Below the pieces are notes generated by a model. It was not told the origin of the DNA and did no database searches. It was given only the letters and a program-made list of their open reading frames with translations. A stretch of 35,421 nt of DNA from an uncultured bacterium (GTDB lineage: Bacteria > Myxococcota_A > UBA9042 > PHBI01), in contig CALHXW010000097.1 of assembly GCA_938040325.1 (NCBI GenBank), positions 1 through 35,421 on the forward strand. Direction: 5' to 3'. The translations under genes and the position numbers were made by a program. Positions within the stretch are counted from its first letter, which is position 1. Every line of letters starts with the position of its first letter. Positions 17,701 to 23,270 of this stretch are shown piece by piece.

Positions 17701-19450
17701 CTACTACTGCGTGCTTGACCCTGCGGTGACACCACCGACTGAGGACATGTTTGCGCCGTGCGGCAAGACGAGCGCCTTCAGCGGACTCGGCGACGGCGAC
17801 CATGTCGTGCATGTCTATGCTGTGGACTCGGCAGGCAACGCGGACGCCACCCCAGCAGAGTGTGGTTGGCTGATCGACCAGAGCGACCCGGAGACCCAGA
17901 TCACGTCGGGACCCGAGCCGCTGACGTCGGTGGGTACGGGGGTCACGCTGACCTACCGCGACCCGACCAACCCTGACGCCACCAGCTTCGAGTGCCGCTT
18001 GGATGGAGGCGAGTGGACGGCCTGCGATGGCGGCGAGATCAGCTACGGTGCCGACGAGCTGACGCTTGGCGAGCACACGTTTGACGTTCGCACCTGCGAC
18101 GATGACGGCTGCGACCCCACGCCCGCCGTGCACACGTGGACGGTGGTCGAGAGCCCGTGCCCGGCTGACGGAGTCGCGCCGGAGTTGACCTGTGATGATC
18201 TCGTCACCCTTGAGTGCGTCTCCGGCGGGGCGAGTCTATCGGTCGACCAGCTCGGCGCTAGTGCGACTGATGCGTGTGAGCCGATCTCGATCACCACCGA
18301 CGAAGACGGCGAGTTCCCGCTGGGAACGACGCCGGTTGTGTGGACGGCCACCGACGGCAACAACAACCTCACAACGTGCCTCACGGTGGTGGTGGTCGAA
18401 GACACGACTGAACCTGCAATCGCCTGTCCGGACGACCTGACGATCTCGACCGATGAAGGCGTTTGCTTGGCCGCCCTCGATCCCGAGCTGGCAGTGGCGT
18501 CCGACGACTGCGCTGCGCCCGAGGCCATCACGATGCTCAGCAATGCGCCCCAGACGTTTGCCGTGGGCGAGACCACGGTGACTTACCGAGCCATCGATGG
18601 CGCCGGCAACGTGGCCGAGTGTAGCTTCGTGGTGACCGTTGAGGACACCGAGCCCCTGACGCTCATGTGTGACTCCGAGTATGTCGTCGATGCAGCGGCC
18701 GATGAGTGCGCGTGGGAGGGCTCGGTCAGCGCGACAGCGACCGACAACTGCTCGGGCGATCTGAGCGTGGTCGAGGAGCCAGCCAACTACCCGGTCGGAA
18801 CCACCTCGGTGACGTTCACCGCCAGCGACGAAAGCGGCAACAGTGCTGAGTGCGAGACGGCGGTTGTGGTGCGTGACGTCACCGAACCCGAGGTGCGCTG
18901 CGAGGCGCTCTCAGCCGACGGCGTGCTGGCCCGGGTCAGCGCCAGCGATGCCTGCGGACCTGAGATCAGCATTCGCGATGTGCTGTGCGAGGTCGAGATG
19001 GACGGCGCCTGGATCGGCGTTGATCCCGTGGGTTGTCCGATCACCGTCGACGGCGACGTGCTGCGACTCGGTGTGAGCGAGCTCGCTGGCCGCTTCCGCG
19101 TGCGCTATACCGGTCACGCCATCGACCCATCGGGCAACGTTGGGACCGTCGACTGCGAGAACATCTTTGACCCCGACAGCGACCTCGACACGATCGTCGA
19201 CTCGGCTGACAACTGTCCGCTGATGCCCAATACCGACCAGTTCGACCTCGATCTGGACGGCATCGGTGACCTATGCGACCCCGAGCCGGCACAAGGTTTG
19301 GTGGCCTATGGCGACGGCGGTCTCTGCAGCGGGTCTTCTGGGCCAAGCCTGCCGCTCGCCTTGGTCATTGCGTTCTTGGCTCTCGCCTTCTTCAGTCGCC
19401 GTCAGCGGGCACTGTCCGCCGGCGGCGCTGACGGGGCTCGTCTCCGATAG
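5789..19450 (+). CDS. Giant secreted mosaic surface protein (DUF11/propeller/MopE/Ig/HYR/TSP3, C-terminal sorting tail)
   Basis: The product has 4553 residues. A signal peptide ends at AYA (cleavage after residue 21). About nine DUF11-type repeats follow (residues ~310-1870), recognised by motifs such as GEAVTYTLTVGNRG with paired phrases like LPAELSYV. A propeller-like insert occupies ~1885-2785. Five more DUF11 units cover ~2845-3435. MopE-like Cys/Asp repeats (DGVDDNCNGEVDE) lie at ~3441-3671, Ig-like ECRLDGG/HTFEVRA units at ~3678-4121, and three HYR repeats at ~4124-4368. A TSP3 loop (SADNCPLMPNTDQ) sits near ~4471, and the tail (4508-4553) has a Cys, a membrane helix and RRQR. DUF11 and HYR domains usually build extended stalks; Asp-rich parts probably bind calcium. 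The likely role is an adhesin or cell-surface fibre, but no ligand is evident. The start ATG follows GGGGA six bases away. The next gene begins 15 bases after the stop. Confidence 0.92.
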   Translation: MTERLLWAVCAFALTCVPAYAAPIVNDNVGSWIDTYRDNAGVELTETVDATHNASGQLMTISTGASVGYYTTVPIAPNSYSAWTAAYVTYTAGASSDVAVTAIDDAGVSYGPLAITASDDPAWDGKVDLSSIPATAASLKLRVDLSKSGPIVPAVQGLNVRWQPKSLIRVSIDAVANLCEAQDGESRVRVSVSYVDATDLVVWAPISAGVVANDPGQAPNVTFLSASQGGRYHPGPGPLTVHNASVPPGSVWWDLGDKAAGNAFSVTFKYRSPTGTLDGTSYTLTAGGISTNSEIAASPVTQTTTITASPGPTLRKSASPAYNIDGVTFTDQDQALTYTITAYNYIYPIPERCRETYYDAVVYDSIGPFLADGTFTGPPTDITGGGQFTTTDIVVNGVAVPANSVYWDLGSLGVGSSRSMSFTVQIGDEIAVPDDTEVLNTAHLRSSFQPETASRSLNIIMGIPNTPGGRLRKTGPRVIGYGDPVTYTFSYGNTGASAINDLIIWDKIPTGMQVSSAFLSSETGGMVWYTTAGASNAADTPPDFDVDTGVFTGASWSTTPPADITTVTFVAFRVPKLASNFFPEDGVPNSFTARLTLTTSIPDGECPNVQFQNTGHFRGYGYTGVGETTVTNELFSNIYSWTVFSRPALPNLTTSRASSSPGELIGTGPVSYAIQVANRRPATNGGVAPIDTVLDTEVVIQLPSANVNGTSQFLPFTAIDAAGGIVDYSGLPSTIVVTFPVIAPNATKTINVGIDVPDGLLDNTNLSINASIRGYDDLCGPTSANVSASTRVRTDPYLSVGKSVNLSIGAAGSELDYTISFVNTGDGVSTKTWALDRLPADAEFLSGDNSNVEFWFSDSLPPTLPSSLADPVIWDEATIIGSGAFQPGVPLPQGGIRSPYGAATTWVAMRLDDTNLSPPQFITNSLRQARFTLAIAADATVGDFVANEVGIISQETEIAISNQARTLVSDNPSLSIERECPTVVANAQAFTYDLSFTNNSSNLDEEVSIVETLPAEFTYVGFEIVWNAATAGAYDSVTLTPVVDGQTVTFNITDDIAGPLSSLQGAVITVQGTVSTDALSGSFVPINGTGSASNAAVSQAVTVFSECSVLIENTDLSVRKTADQPAPLAGEAVTYTLTVGNRGAYPAANVTIVDSLPAELSYVPGSALVTSAGWSLGPNIEPEISGGQLTWSVATNNALTQAGGVPGAIPGATQAVSISYRATVADSVLPATSMTNCVQVDNDIFDDGVYTNDACAEIRTPLPDPYLIKRAPEVAQPGGSITYTLQYGNASRMPTTDAVVIDTLPDVDGDGEVDVTLLNVNAPGGEAVWYSDAAIGAAAPTFDPTDPAGWASSVSALASPVTHIAFVIDEIPGFGGPSPIYLEAELRTPATGLTPQPGSTITNCASISIPAGDSGDNDTSNNQPCVETKTPGVDVAIAHDCSPNGGFPGLLPGEAMTLTLTITNNGTEPAHGLRITEQLPTWFNYTGDSALVVETVDANGGASAPINLIGAPVTGDTPWTQVGSDYLLGSDDPTHPFYYRRVGLASGHSTTIIISGTVSVDLASNTQIVNSATVTTDYRDDWLVGDPEEENLDNNEATCGTVVYRPDTILIKTASNADGSTGAVPAGGRIAYSFDYNNIGQAAAADVLVEDNLPNGSHWVIGSLTNVPDEVSVSFDDGSGAFDYSPVGDSGDVDTNVTAVRLAWEGAMNAPTNNYFSQDTVVDFAVGTFNGTSPNAGQDGVGADGTFTGDHPTFTSPTIPTASEGAVVSWERIVAAVRLLNADDDLLLHVVDAATGTPIPGFEDLVPDASGSIDISGLSPTDHPEIAVVAEFLGGGMRVNLDSAEVSTISTLESEVDADLYNRAYPEYGYKFVEFDVGDDSCFAILEGEGCDVETTYFSALQGRGDITAVYQDQIFLMANDGIGYRYDKTAAGWVGRKIFEGSRKWMDRGRGDLAVGGVWDSNGIDEPAVWLFDGAAWQEAILPVHEEIGWAWLLHPDPATNIIGGDSRDSVTNRWLATVWVPNSAEPSGWQHVLLPGVSPSISMFSQTGDVIGQDESQAVVWRPDPMDPYSYSQVPLNVYGASRSSINSPWPPTAQQHFTGALRDSTLGAGWVYGAWIYGAGGSTDYTFHLFPTPDGSVAQGYTVSARGTYFGGYWGGTSNATRVPGIWRVDLDADPPLELLTFSDLPFEYGQIQTINEDGSGTMFSRDDGEYVAFYPRGDGTYVYQLIGSRSFQASISHGCATSRDPDGNLVLWDLTVEPPAMHPQEGVGISYGAVLGGTSDGTLFGRDGNDQPLVWHPDPSATGGWQPTMLPGLGGDWLEMADFYGDMPIGEASDAEGNLWVVTWVADANEASGYRCVKVDPGEATQTLIDTRARPAADGWLRGSMQIGGQNYSAVLVPDASSATGLAFVPFKAAGSSLAGGSGRFPSLNFVFLPGTLSSNAAIWSKNGTTGDWEPTQLAHDGSSSRIESINNSGAAAGYVSSEAGRKPAIWLPDGAGSWTHTELPTTTTNAIAEFVMPNGDVYGYDDGMVVWRSDGGGGYAQHLLPPPPNGGTSFTDLRWWYLATFEAGHMLGWVDDQILITSSMVSCIPDTTDVSGYRCDWLDGLGYYAEVFRTLPSGDLLGLATDPTDDYGNPRTIIWRQDASVPEGYVQEVIAPLGGGAMDNFYDLHLAPDGSFVTRYESFDNDAYWTGKPYLVTPDGGQDSGYAATSIPSSVRAGANFYDDPGARPIADTGCWAFVEGGGRTDAGTTADVNEPFAATGEKATIGPTIWGCAVGSTSILDEWSVLYRTDRNPNFGFQLEVSDACQTSITNTATVATSSIEVTQSNNTSSAESAVQTVDVGVEISVDLGTAASGDSLVYEVEVTNYGPGDATDIRLEIAFPTEVGVNRTRLIPFLANGDTFVLTVEDTWINDELEIENGTALVANASITHGGADCDRGNDTNSATTVVGNFPNVWLTKNGPSSAALGEPFTYEITYGNNGNADATNVTVSDILPAGMVLTDPNQPTDIVIGTVEAGTTGTIALEVVVDDCAYAQLDMENVAGVSADIDVNFTDNSDTALTTILAPRATLDVAIIPSRGTVELGDLITYVVYFRNTGSATVEDAVISATLPTGATPVLAAITAGGTTGPDGVSWTLPAVGPAEQGSVSFTVVASGAPFGNGYSSTATFAGGNVCGSSVESVATALTGPGVHVVKSASSNAACAAPGAPATTIGWSVHVSNTSNQDVTGVIVTDELPSALNYVSGSIVGLGASDVGAPVLLWNVGTLRAGEGITLHYETQTPVSAGALISNTAQAEVDGVSIATSNPAALRVECEGSLDLVKAWDGQCATAGDVVTVELSYVNDSNAAIEGVTISDWIPAEFEDVQVTTVGATYDPVNRLITWAVGDVEAAGAATLSFTMRVAAGLTSGELALDRAIGRSTSGLPQTSNQVAGVLLNCDDGNACTVDACSALEGCMHVFTPNDLVDSTCDGVDDNCNGEVDEQFVEGFTSCGVGACMRSGRTVCVEGDVVDNCNEGLPSAELCDGDDNDCDGATDADDDDLVTVDCEKQDGVCDGSTKPAALCVDGAWLDCDAPVYAAWAFDAGGAAYTVDDASCDDADNDCDAESDEDFVGDATGCGVGACAGNEGALVCLGGEVTNTCEPLAGATAEVCNGIDDDCDGTIDLDGNGQPMCPPIDTLVTVCPEAVTALMSGDFAYEDPENSAAVDFECSIDGGAWFECDGGALTLDDFAAGQHTFLVRAVGADGRVDETPAYCAWVVDDSVPDTWCVSQPQDPSQSSDADLVFGSNVSDSPSYFCALDPGEETVFEPCDVATSFEGLADGAHEVCVYVVNSAGTVDPSPACCGWTIDTTVPDTSVACGPTLTNETSVTFTYNDPTGGTATYECRLDGGDWTPCEDGASTYAELAEGDHTFEVRASDTNGNVDPTPAVCDWTVDSTAPDTSCLVVPASPSQSGDAVFGFGATEPAVTYYCVLDPAVTPPTEDMFAPCGKTSAFSGLGDGDHVVHVYAVDSAGNADATPAECGWLIDQSDPETQITSGPEPLTSVGTGVTLTYRDPTNPDATSFECRLDGGEWTACDGGEISYGADELTLGEHTFDVRTCDDDGCDPTPAVHTWTVVESPCPADGVAPELTCDDLVTLECVSGGASLSVDQLGASATDACEPISITTDEDGEFPLGTTPVVWTATDGNNNLTTCLTVVVVEDTTEPAIACPDDLTISTDEGVCLAALDPELAVASDDCAAPEAITMLSNAPQTFAVGETTVTYRAIDGAGNVAECSFVVTVEDTEPLTLMCDSEYVVDAAADECAWEGSVSATATDNCSGDLSVVEEPANYPVGTTSVTFTASDESGNSAECETAVVVRDVTEPEVRCEALSADGVLARVSASDACGPEISIRDVLCEVEMDGAWIGVDPVGCPITVDGDVLRLGVSELAGRFRVRYTGHAIDPSGNVGTVDCENIFDPDSDLDTIVDSADNCPLMPNTDQFDLDLDGIGDLCDPEPAQGLVAYGDGGLCSGSSGPSLPLALVIAFLALAFFSRRQRALSAGGADGARLR
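6720..11400 (+). repeat. N-terminal array of about nine DUF11-type repeats
   Basis: Within the giant gene, units of roughly 450-550 bases begin near 6720, 7190, 7735, 8176, 8700, 9128, 9580, 10085 and 10610. Each opens with a strand such as LSVRKTADQ or LSVGKSVN, then a YT(I/L)xxxNxG motif and a LPxxxxY phrase. The units are divergent at the DNA level, so the array is old or under selection rather than a recent tandem duplication. A second set of five units starts near 14325, 14660, 15005, 15367 and 15748. Confidence 0.75.
11445..14140 (+). other. Propeller-like domain nested within a DUF11 repeat
   Basis: About 900 codons of the giant gene have a different character: many Trp and Gly, and recurring phrases of the type AVWLFDG, VWRPDP, IWSKNG, AIWLPDG, VVWRSDGG and IIWRQD, spaced by tens of residues to over 100, with INNSGAAAGYVS-like motifs. 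This resembles HAF-type extracellular repeats that are expected to fold as beta-propellers. It interrupts the DUF11 unit that starts near 10610: the sequence before ends YKFVEFD and the sequence after resumes with LEVSDACQTSITNTATV, the normal end of such a unit. The fold assignment is inference. Confidence 0.6.
16110..18890 (+). repeat. C-terminal MopE-like, Ig-like and HYR repeat block
   Basis: From 16110 to about 16800 the giant gene encodes three MopE-type units (CDGVDDNCNGEVDE, CDGDDNDCDGATD and CNGIDDDCDGTID), each in a Cys-rich context. From 16820 to 18150 come five Ig-like units built on FEC.LDGG or YFCALDP, HTF.VRA and a closing CxWT(V/I)D; these alternate two subtypes, one with ECxLDGG and one with YxCxLDP. 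From 18160 to 18890 are three HYR units with TEPAIACP, VGETTVTYRAIDGAGN and similar phrases. The Cys content suggests disulfide-stabilised extracellular modules. Confidence 0.7.
19311..19447 (+). other. MYXO-CTERM-like C-terminal sorting signal
   Basis: The last 46 residues of the giant protein hold GGLCSGSSGPS, a hydrophobic helix (LPLALVIAFLALAFF) and the basic cluster SRRQR. This tripartite arrangement of Cys motif, membrane helix and Arg-rich end is that of MYXO-CTERM-type signals. It departs from the usual form in having a single Cys and 13 extra residues after the basic cluster. It predicts retention at, or anchoring to, the cell surface. Confidence 0.6.
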
Positions 19451-19465
19451 ACTCTGGGATTAGCT

Positions 19466-19738
19466 ATGTGCAGAAACATCAAGACGCTGGCGAACTTTGC
19501 GCCGCCGGCGACCGACGAGGAGATCTACGCCTCGGCGCTGCAGTTCGTGCGAAAGCTCAGCGGGTCGCGCAAGCCATCGAGAGCCAATGAAGCTGCGTTT
19601 GAGCGCGCAGTCGGTGAGGTCGCTGCCTCGGCGAGGCGGCTGATCGACTCGCTGGAGACCAAGCAGCCGCCGCGAGACCGAGACGTCGAGGCCGCCAAAG
19701 CCAAGGCGCGATCTGCCAAGCGCTTCGGACGCGGCTGA
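19466..19738 (+). CDS. DUF2277 family protein
   Basis: A complete 90-residue product. It opens with MCRNIKTLANFAPPATDEEI and continues with LQFVRKLSGSRKPS and RLIDSLETKQPPRDRDVEAAK, which is the conserved pattern of the DUF2277 family over its full length. It is small, basic at the C-terminus and has no signal peptide, so it is cytoplasmic. The function is unknown. It starts 15 bases after the giant gene stop with only a weak ribosome-binding site (TGGGA), so it could be translated from the same transcript. Confidence 0.9.
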   Translation: MCRNIKTLANFAPPATDEEIYASALQFVRKLSGSRKPSRANEAAFERAVGEVAASARRLIDSLETKQPPRDRDVEAAKAKARSAKRFGRG

Positions 19739-19758
19739 GGCGGCGGGCAACATTCCGC

Positions 19759-19786
19759 TTGCGATACAAACGTTCAGTGCTATAAC
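19759..19786 (+). promoter_or_regulatory. Candidate promoter for the ADP-ribosylglycohydrolase/phosphatase gene
   Basis: TTGCGA (19759-19764, 4 of 6 matches) and TATAAC (19781-19786, 5 of 6 matches) are 16 bases apart in the 125-base gap before the ATG at 19864. The predicted leader is about 70 bases and contains a GACAG...CTGTC inverted repeat (around 19810-19839), which may be fortuitous. Confidence 0.45.
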
Positions 19787-19863
19787 GGGCGCGTCACACC
19801 AGCTACCGTGACAGTGAGACAGCCGGTCCAAGGCTGTCACACCTTGCACACCCGGAGAGACCT

Positions 19864-21450
19864 ATGGCGCAGCCCGTCGTACCTTCCTTCGCCTCACGCA
19901 TCCTTGGCAGCCTCTACGGCCTTGGCCTTGGCGATGCCTACGCGGCGCCCACTGAGTTCATGGGCGTCGCCGAGATCTGTGAGCGATGGCCTCCGTCCGG
20001 ACCGACCGAGCCACCGCGCCCCGCCACTGTCACCGACGACACGCAGATGGCCATCGCCGTCGGCATGGCCCTCCGCGACGCCGGCAAAGGCCTGTGCGAG
20101 CCGCTGCCTGTGACGACATCGCTAGCCAAGCGCCTGCGGGAGTGGCTCCACGATCCTACGACGCCTGCGCGCGCACCGGGCAGCACGTGCATTCGGGCAT
20201 GCCGCGGGCTCGACCGAGGTGAACACTGGCTCGACGCGACCGTGCTTCAGTCCAAGGGGTGCGGCGCGAACATGCGCGTGACGCCGGTGGGGCTTATCGC
20301 TCCGGAGGTCTTGAGTGCGAGCAATCGCGCGGGGCTAGCGCAGCTGCAAGCGGCGATGACCCATGGTCACCCAACCGGCCTCGCAGCGGCTGACCTGACC
20401 GCCGAGACCTGCGCTTTGCTGCTCGCTGGCGCCCCGCCGACGGAGCTACCGGCAGCGCTGCGATCGTACGCGGAGTCTCAGCGCCACGTCTACCACACCG
20501 ACTGGCTGGGCGATCTCTGGGTGCGAGCTGGCGATGCATCTGCTGAAGCCTTTATCGCGCGCGGGTGGAACGAGCAGCTCGGCATCCTGGACCGGCTCGA
20601 GGCGGCCTTGGCGGCAGGGGACGACGGCGGCGACCCGTGCCGACACACCGGTGAAGGCTGGATCGCAGAGGAAGCCCTCGGCACCGCGTTGCTCTGCTTT
20701 CTCTGGCATGCCGACGATGCACCCGCGGTCCTCAAGCGGGCGGCGGTCACCAAGGGGGACTCGGACTCGCTCGGTGCCCTCGCAGGTGCCTTTGCGGGCG
20801 CGTACCTTGGCGCGGACGCTTGGCCGATGGACTGGGTCGAGCGCCTTGAGTATCGCTCGGACCTCGCGAGTCTAGGCGCGTGGCTCGAGAGCCTGACGCC
20901 GGCGCCGGGGGCCGTCGCTCGAACGTCTGAGTCGCACCCGCTTCAGGTGGGCTGGCTCGGTCCGGCGGCACCTCACATGGGACTCACGTTTGCCCCCGGC
21001 AAGCGCCAGCAACGACCGCAGACGGGTCGGCTCGGCGCCTGGCATCGCGATCTCGGCACCGACCTGGACGCCTTGGCGAACGCCGGCGTGACGCTCCTCG
21101 TCTCGCTCGTCGAAGAGCACGAGCTGCACGAGCTGCACATCGCCGACCTCGTCATCGAGGCCAACACCCGCGGCATCGACGTCCTGCGCTTTCCGATTCG
21201 CGACTATCACACGCCTGAGCCAGCTGCGCTCAGCCCAGTCATCGACCGAGTCGTGGCCGAGCTCGCGAGCGGCGCGAAGGTCGTGGCCCACTGCAAAGGC
21301 GGGCTCGGTCGTGCCGGCACGCTCGGGGGTTGCGTCCTCAAGCGCCTCGGCGTCCCGGACGCCTCGGTCTTCGAGAGCCTCAAGGCCGCCCGCGGCCCTG
21401 GCTGCCCCGAGACCAGCGACCAGCGCGCGTTCATCCGAGCGTTCGAGTAG
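19864..21450 (+). CDS. ADP-ribosylglycohydrolase fused to a dual-specificity/CDKN3-like phosphatase
   Basis: The 528-residue protein joins two enzymes. Residues ~5-330 are an ADP-ribosyl hydrolase (DraG/ARH fold): DDTQMA with metal-ligand Asp58/Asp59, GCGANMRVTPVGL, THGHP, and GDSDSLGALAGAFAGAYLG with Asp299 and Asp301. These would bind two Mg2+ and remove ADP-ribose from a protein, nucleic acid or small molecule. Residues ~370-528 are a cysteine phosphatase of the dual-specificity type: the P-loop HCKGGLGRAG gives nucleophile C477 and R483, and FPIRDYHTP supplies the likely general acid D447. All key residues of both domains are present, so both are probably active. There is no signal peptide. 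The ATG follows GGAGAG five to six bases upstream. The substrate pair is unknown; a phosphorylated ADP-ribose product or a doubly modified protein are possibilities. Confidence 0.88.
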   Translation: MAQPVVPSFASRILGSLYGLGLGDAYAAPTEFMGVAEICERWPPSGPTEPPRPATVTDDTQMAIAVGMALRDAGKGLCEPLPVTTSLAKRLREWLHDPTTPARAPGSTCIRACRGLDRGEHWLDATVLQSKGCGANMRVTPVGLIAPEVLSASNRAGLAQLQAAMTHGHPTGLAAADLTAETCALLLAGAPPTELPAALRSYAESQRHVYHTDWLGDLWVRAGDASAEAFIARGWNEQLGILDRLEAALAAGDDGGDPCRHTGEGWIAEEALGTALLCFLWHADDAPAVLKRAAVTKGDSDSLGALAGAFAGAYLGADAWPMDWVERLEYRSDLASLGAWLESLTPAPGAVARTSESHPLQVGWLGPAAPHMGLTFAPGKRQQRPQTGRLGAWHRDLGTDLDALANAGVTLLVSLVEEHELHELHIADLVIEANTRGIDVLRFPIRDYHTPEPAALSPVIDRVVAELASGAKVVAHCKGGLGRAGTLGGCVLKRLGVPDASVFESLKAARGPGCPETSDQRAFIRAFE

Positions 21451-21549
21451 CGCCCGCTGCGCGTTCACCCACGAAGCTGAGCCAGGTTGGCTTGACCCGA
21501 GGGGGAGGACCAAGGACGCTTGCTCTCGGTCACGCGTCGCGAGGTATGG

Positions 21550-23037
21550 ATGAGCGTACGGTCTTGGATGTTGGGAATCGCGGCAGCGCTCGTGCTGGCG
21601 GCGGGGTGTGGAGACGACGCGGCGCCTGCTCAGACCGCGGACGTCGGCACCGTCGATACCTCTGAGGACCTCGACACCGACACGACGGAGAGCGACGCAC
21701 CCGGTGACACGACCGACGGCGACGTCTCGGCCGTCGACACTACGGCGTCGGACACGACCCCAAGCGTCGACGCCGCACCCGACACGACGCCGAGCATCGA
21801 CACCGCGCCTCCTAGCTGCGCCGGTGTGACGGCTCAGCCTGAGGGGGTGTTCCTCGCGAGAGCCCAGTCCGTCACCGGCGAGCTCCTAGGGTGCGACCGA
21901 GCCCTGCACGCAATGGCCGGCGCCGACGGGAGCACGCTGCGGGTTCACATCGACGCGTTCGACCGGCTTGAACCGTTGACGGGCCAAGTGACGGCCCCGG
22001 CGCCAGCGACGCTGACGCTGCGCTTCACCGACCTCTTGGGCACTGTCTTGGCGGAGACGTCCGGACTGGCGGCTGGCGACACGGCCGACCTGGTGCTCGA
22101 CCGAACCGGCGAGTTCTTCGTGACGCTTGAGTCCGACGAGCCGACGGTCGCAGCTGCTTACGGCATTCGCGTTGGCTGCGCTGCCGGCAGCGACACCGAC
22201 GGCGCCTGCGACCGTGAGTACACGCGCTACCCCATCGTCTTGATGCACGGCGCCGCAGGAACCGAGAGCTTCGGTGGCCTCATCGACTACTGGAATGGCG
22301 TCCGCGGGCCCATGGAGGCGGCCGGCTACAAGGTCCTTGTCGATGCCGTCGATCCCTATCAGAGCTCCGATGTCCGCGCGTCGCAGTGGCGTGCCCACCT
22401 CGATGGCTGGGTCGCCAACGGCGAGGCGAGGCGCTTCAACCTCATCGCGCATAGCCAAGGCGGAGTGGACGCGCGCTTGCTCACCGCAGACCTCGATCCC
22501 GAGCGGCAGATCCAGAGCCTCATCACGCTCAGCACACCCCACCGCGGCACAAGCCTCGCGTCCATCGCCGACGGTACGCTCAGCAACCTCCAGCTCACCA
22601 GCGCACTTGTCGACGCCGTCGTTGACGGCCTCGTCGTGCTCTACGGCCTCGACACCGACCAGGACGTTGCTGCCCAGATGGCAGCGCTCAGCGTCTCAGG
22701 GATGGAAGCGTTCAACGACGCAACCCCCGACCGCCCCGACGTCTACTACGCCAGCTGGGCCGGCAAGACCTGCAGCCTCATCAACCTTATCTGCCAAGCC
22801 AACAACGGCGGCGAGATCGTCAACCCGCTCTTGTCCGCCACGTTTGCGGCACTCCGCATCTTTGAGGGTGACAACGACGGCATCGTCGGCGTCGATAGCG
22901 CCAAGTGGGGCGACTTCCGTGGCACTGTGGGTGCCGACCACCTCAACGAGATCGGGCTTGGCATCACCGCCCCGGGCTACGACCCCGAAGACCTGCTGCT
23001 CGATGAGGCCAGGCGACTCCAGGCCATGGGGCTGTAG
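21550..23037 (+). CDS. Lipoprotein lipase/esterase (alpha/beta hydrolase, LipA-like)
   Basis: The 495-residue product begins with a signal peptide and the lipobox LAAGC (Cys20), so it should be a membrane-anchored lipoprotein. An Asp/Thr-rich linker follows to about residue 90, then a beta-rich region to about 220. The catalytic domain starts at YPIVLMHGAAG, the oxyanion strand of lipases. The nucleophile elbow is AHSQGG (Ser302), the acid is in NDGIVG (Asp443) and the base is in DHLNEIG (His464). This triad and the NDG(L/I)VG and HL(D/N)E motifs match triacylglycerol lipases of the Pseudomonas LipA type. It would hydrolyse lipid esters outside the cytoplasm. The frame is open to a TTG at 21520 with GGGGGAGG before it. 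The ATG at 21550 is preferred for its GAGG at 21541 and normal signal peptide. No Lif foldase gene is in the window. Confidence 0.88.
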   Translation: MSVRSWMLGIAAALVLAAGCGDDAAPAQTADVGTVDTSEDLDTDTTESDAPGDTTDGDVSAVDTTASDTTPSVDAAPDTTPSIDTAPPSCAGVTAQPEGVFLARAQSVTGELLGCDRALHAMAGADGSTLRVHIDAFDRLEPLTGQVTAPAPATLTLRFTDLLGTVLAETSGLAAGDTADLVLDRTGEFFVTLESDEPTVAAAYGIRVGCAAGSDTDGACDREYTRYPIVLMHGAAGTESFGGLIDYWNGVRGPMEAAGYKVLVDAVDPYQSSDVRASQWRAHLDGWVANGEARRFNLIAHSQGGVDARLLTADLDPERQIQSLITLSTPHRGTSLASIADGTLSNLQLTSALVDAVVDGLVVLYGLDTDQDVAAQMAALSVSGMEAFNDATPDRPDVYYASWAGKTCSLINLICQANNGGEIVNPLLSATFAALRIFEGDNDGIVGVDSAKWGDFRGTVGADHLNEIGLGITAPGYDPEDLLLDEARRLQAMGL

Positions 23038-23270
23038 TTGGTAATGAGGGAGACCGGTCAATCGAGGCCACGGCGCCCACACCCATCGGCGCTATGCGCA
23101 ACCAAACTCTGAACCGGACGACTGGACGTGTCCGAGCGGTCAGGTTGTAACGGTCGGCCAACTGCCTAACAGCCAGTTCGAGCTCAGCAATCACCGCAAT
23201 TGCTACTTGCTTTTAGCGGCGTGAGACGAGCCGCGTCGCGCTCACGGCACTCCCCCGAAACCTCCGCACG

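Noticed and set aside
16110..19290. Repeat-rich 3' end considered as a CRISPR or tandem DNA repeat
   Set aside because: The similarity is in the protein motifs; the DNA units are divergent and differ in length, with no fixed spacer pattern.
5789..19450. Giant gene considered as two or more genes joined by sequencing error
   Set aside because: There is no frameshift or composition break at domain borders, and DUF11 repeats continue in frame on both sides of the insert.
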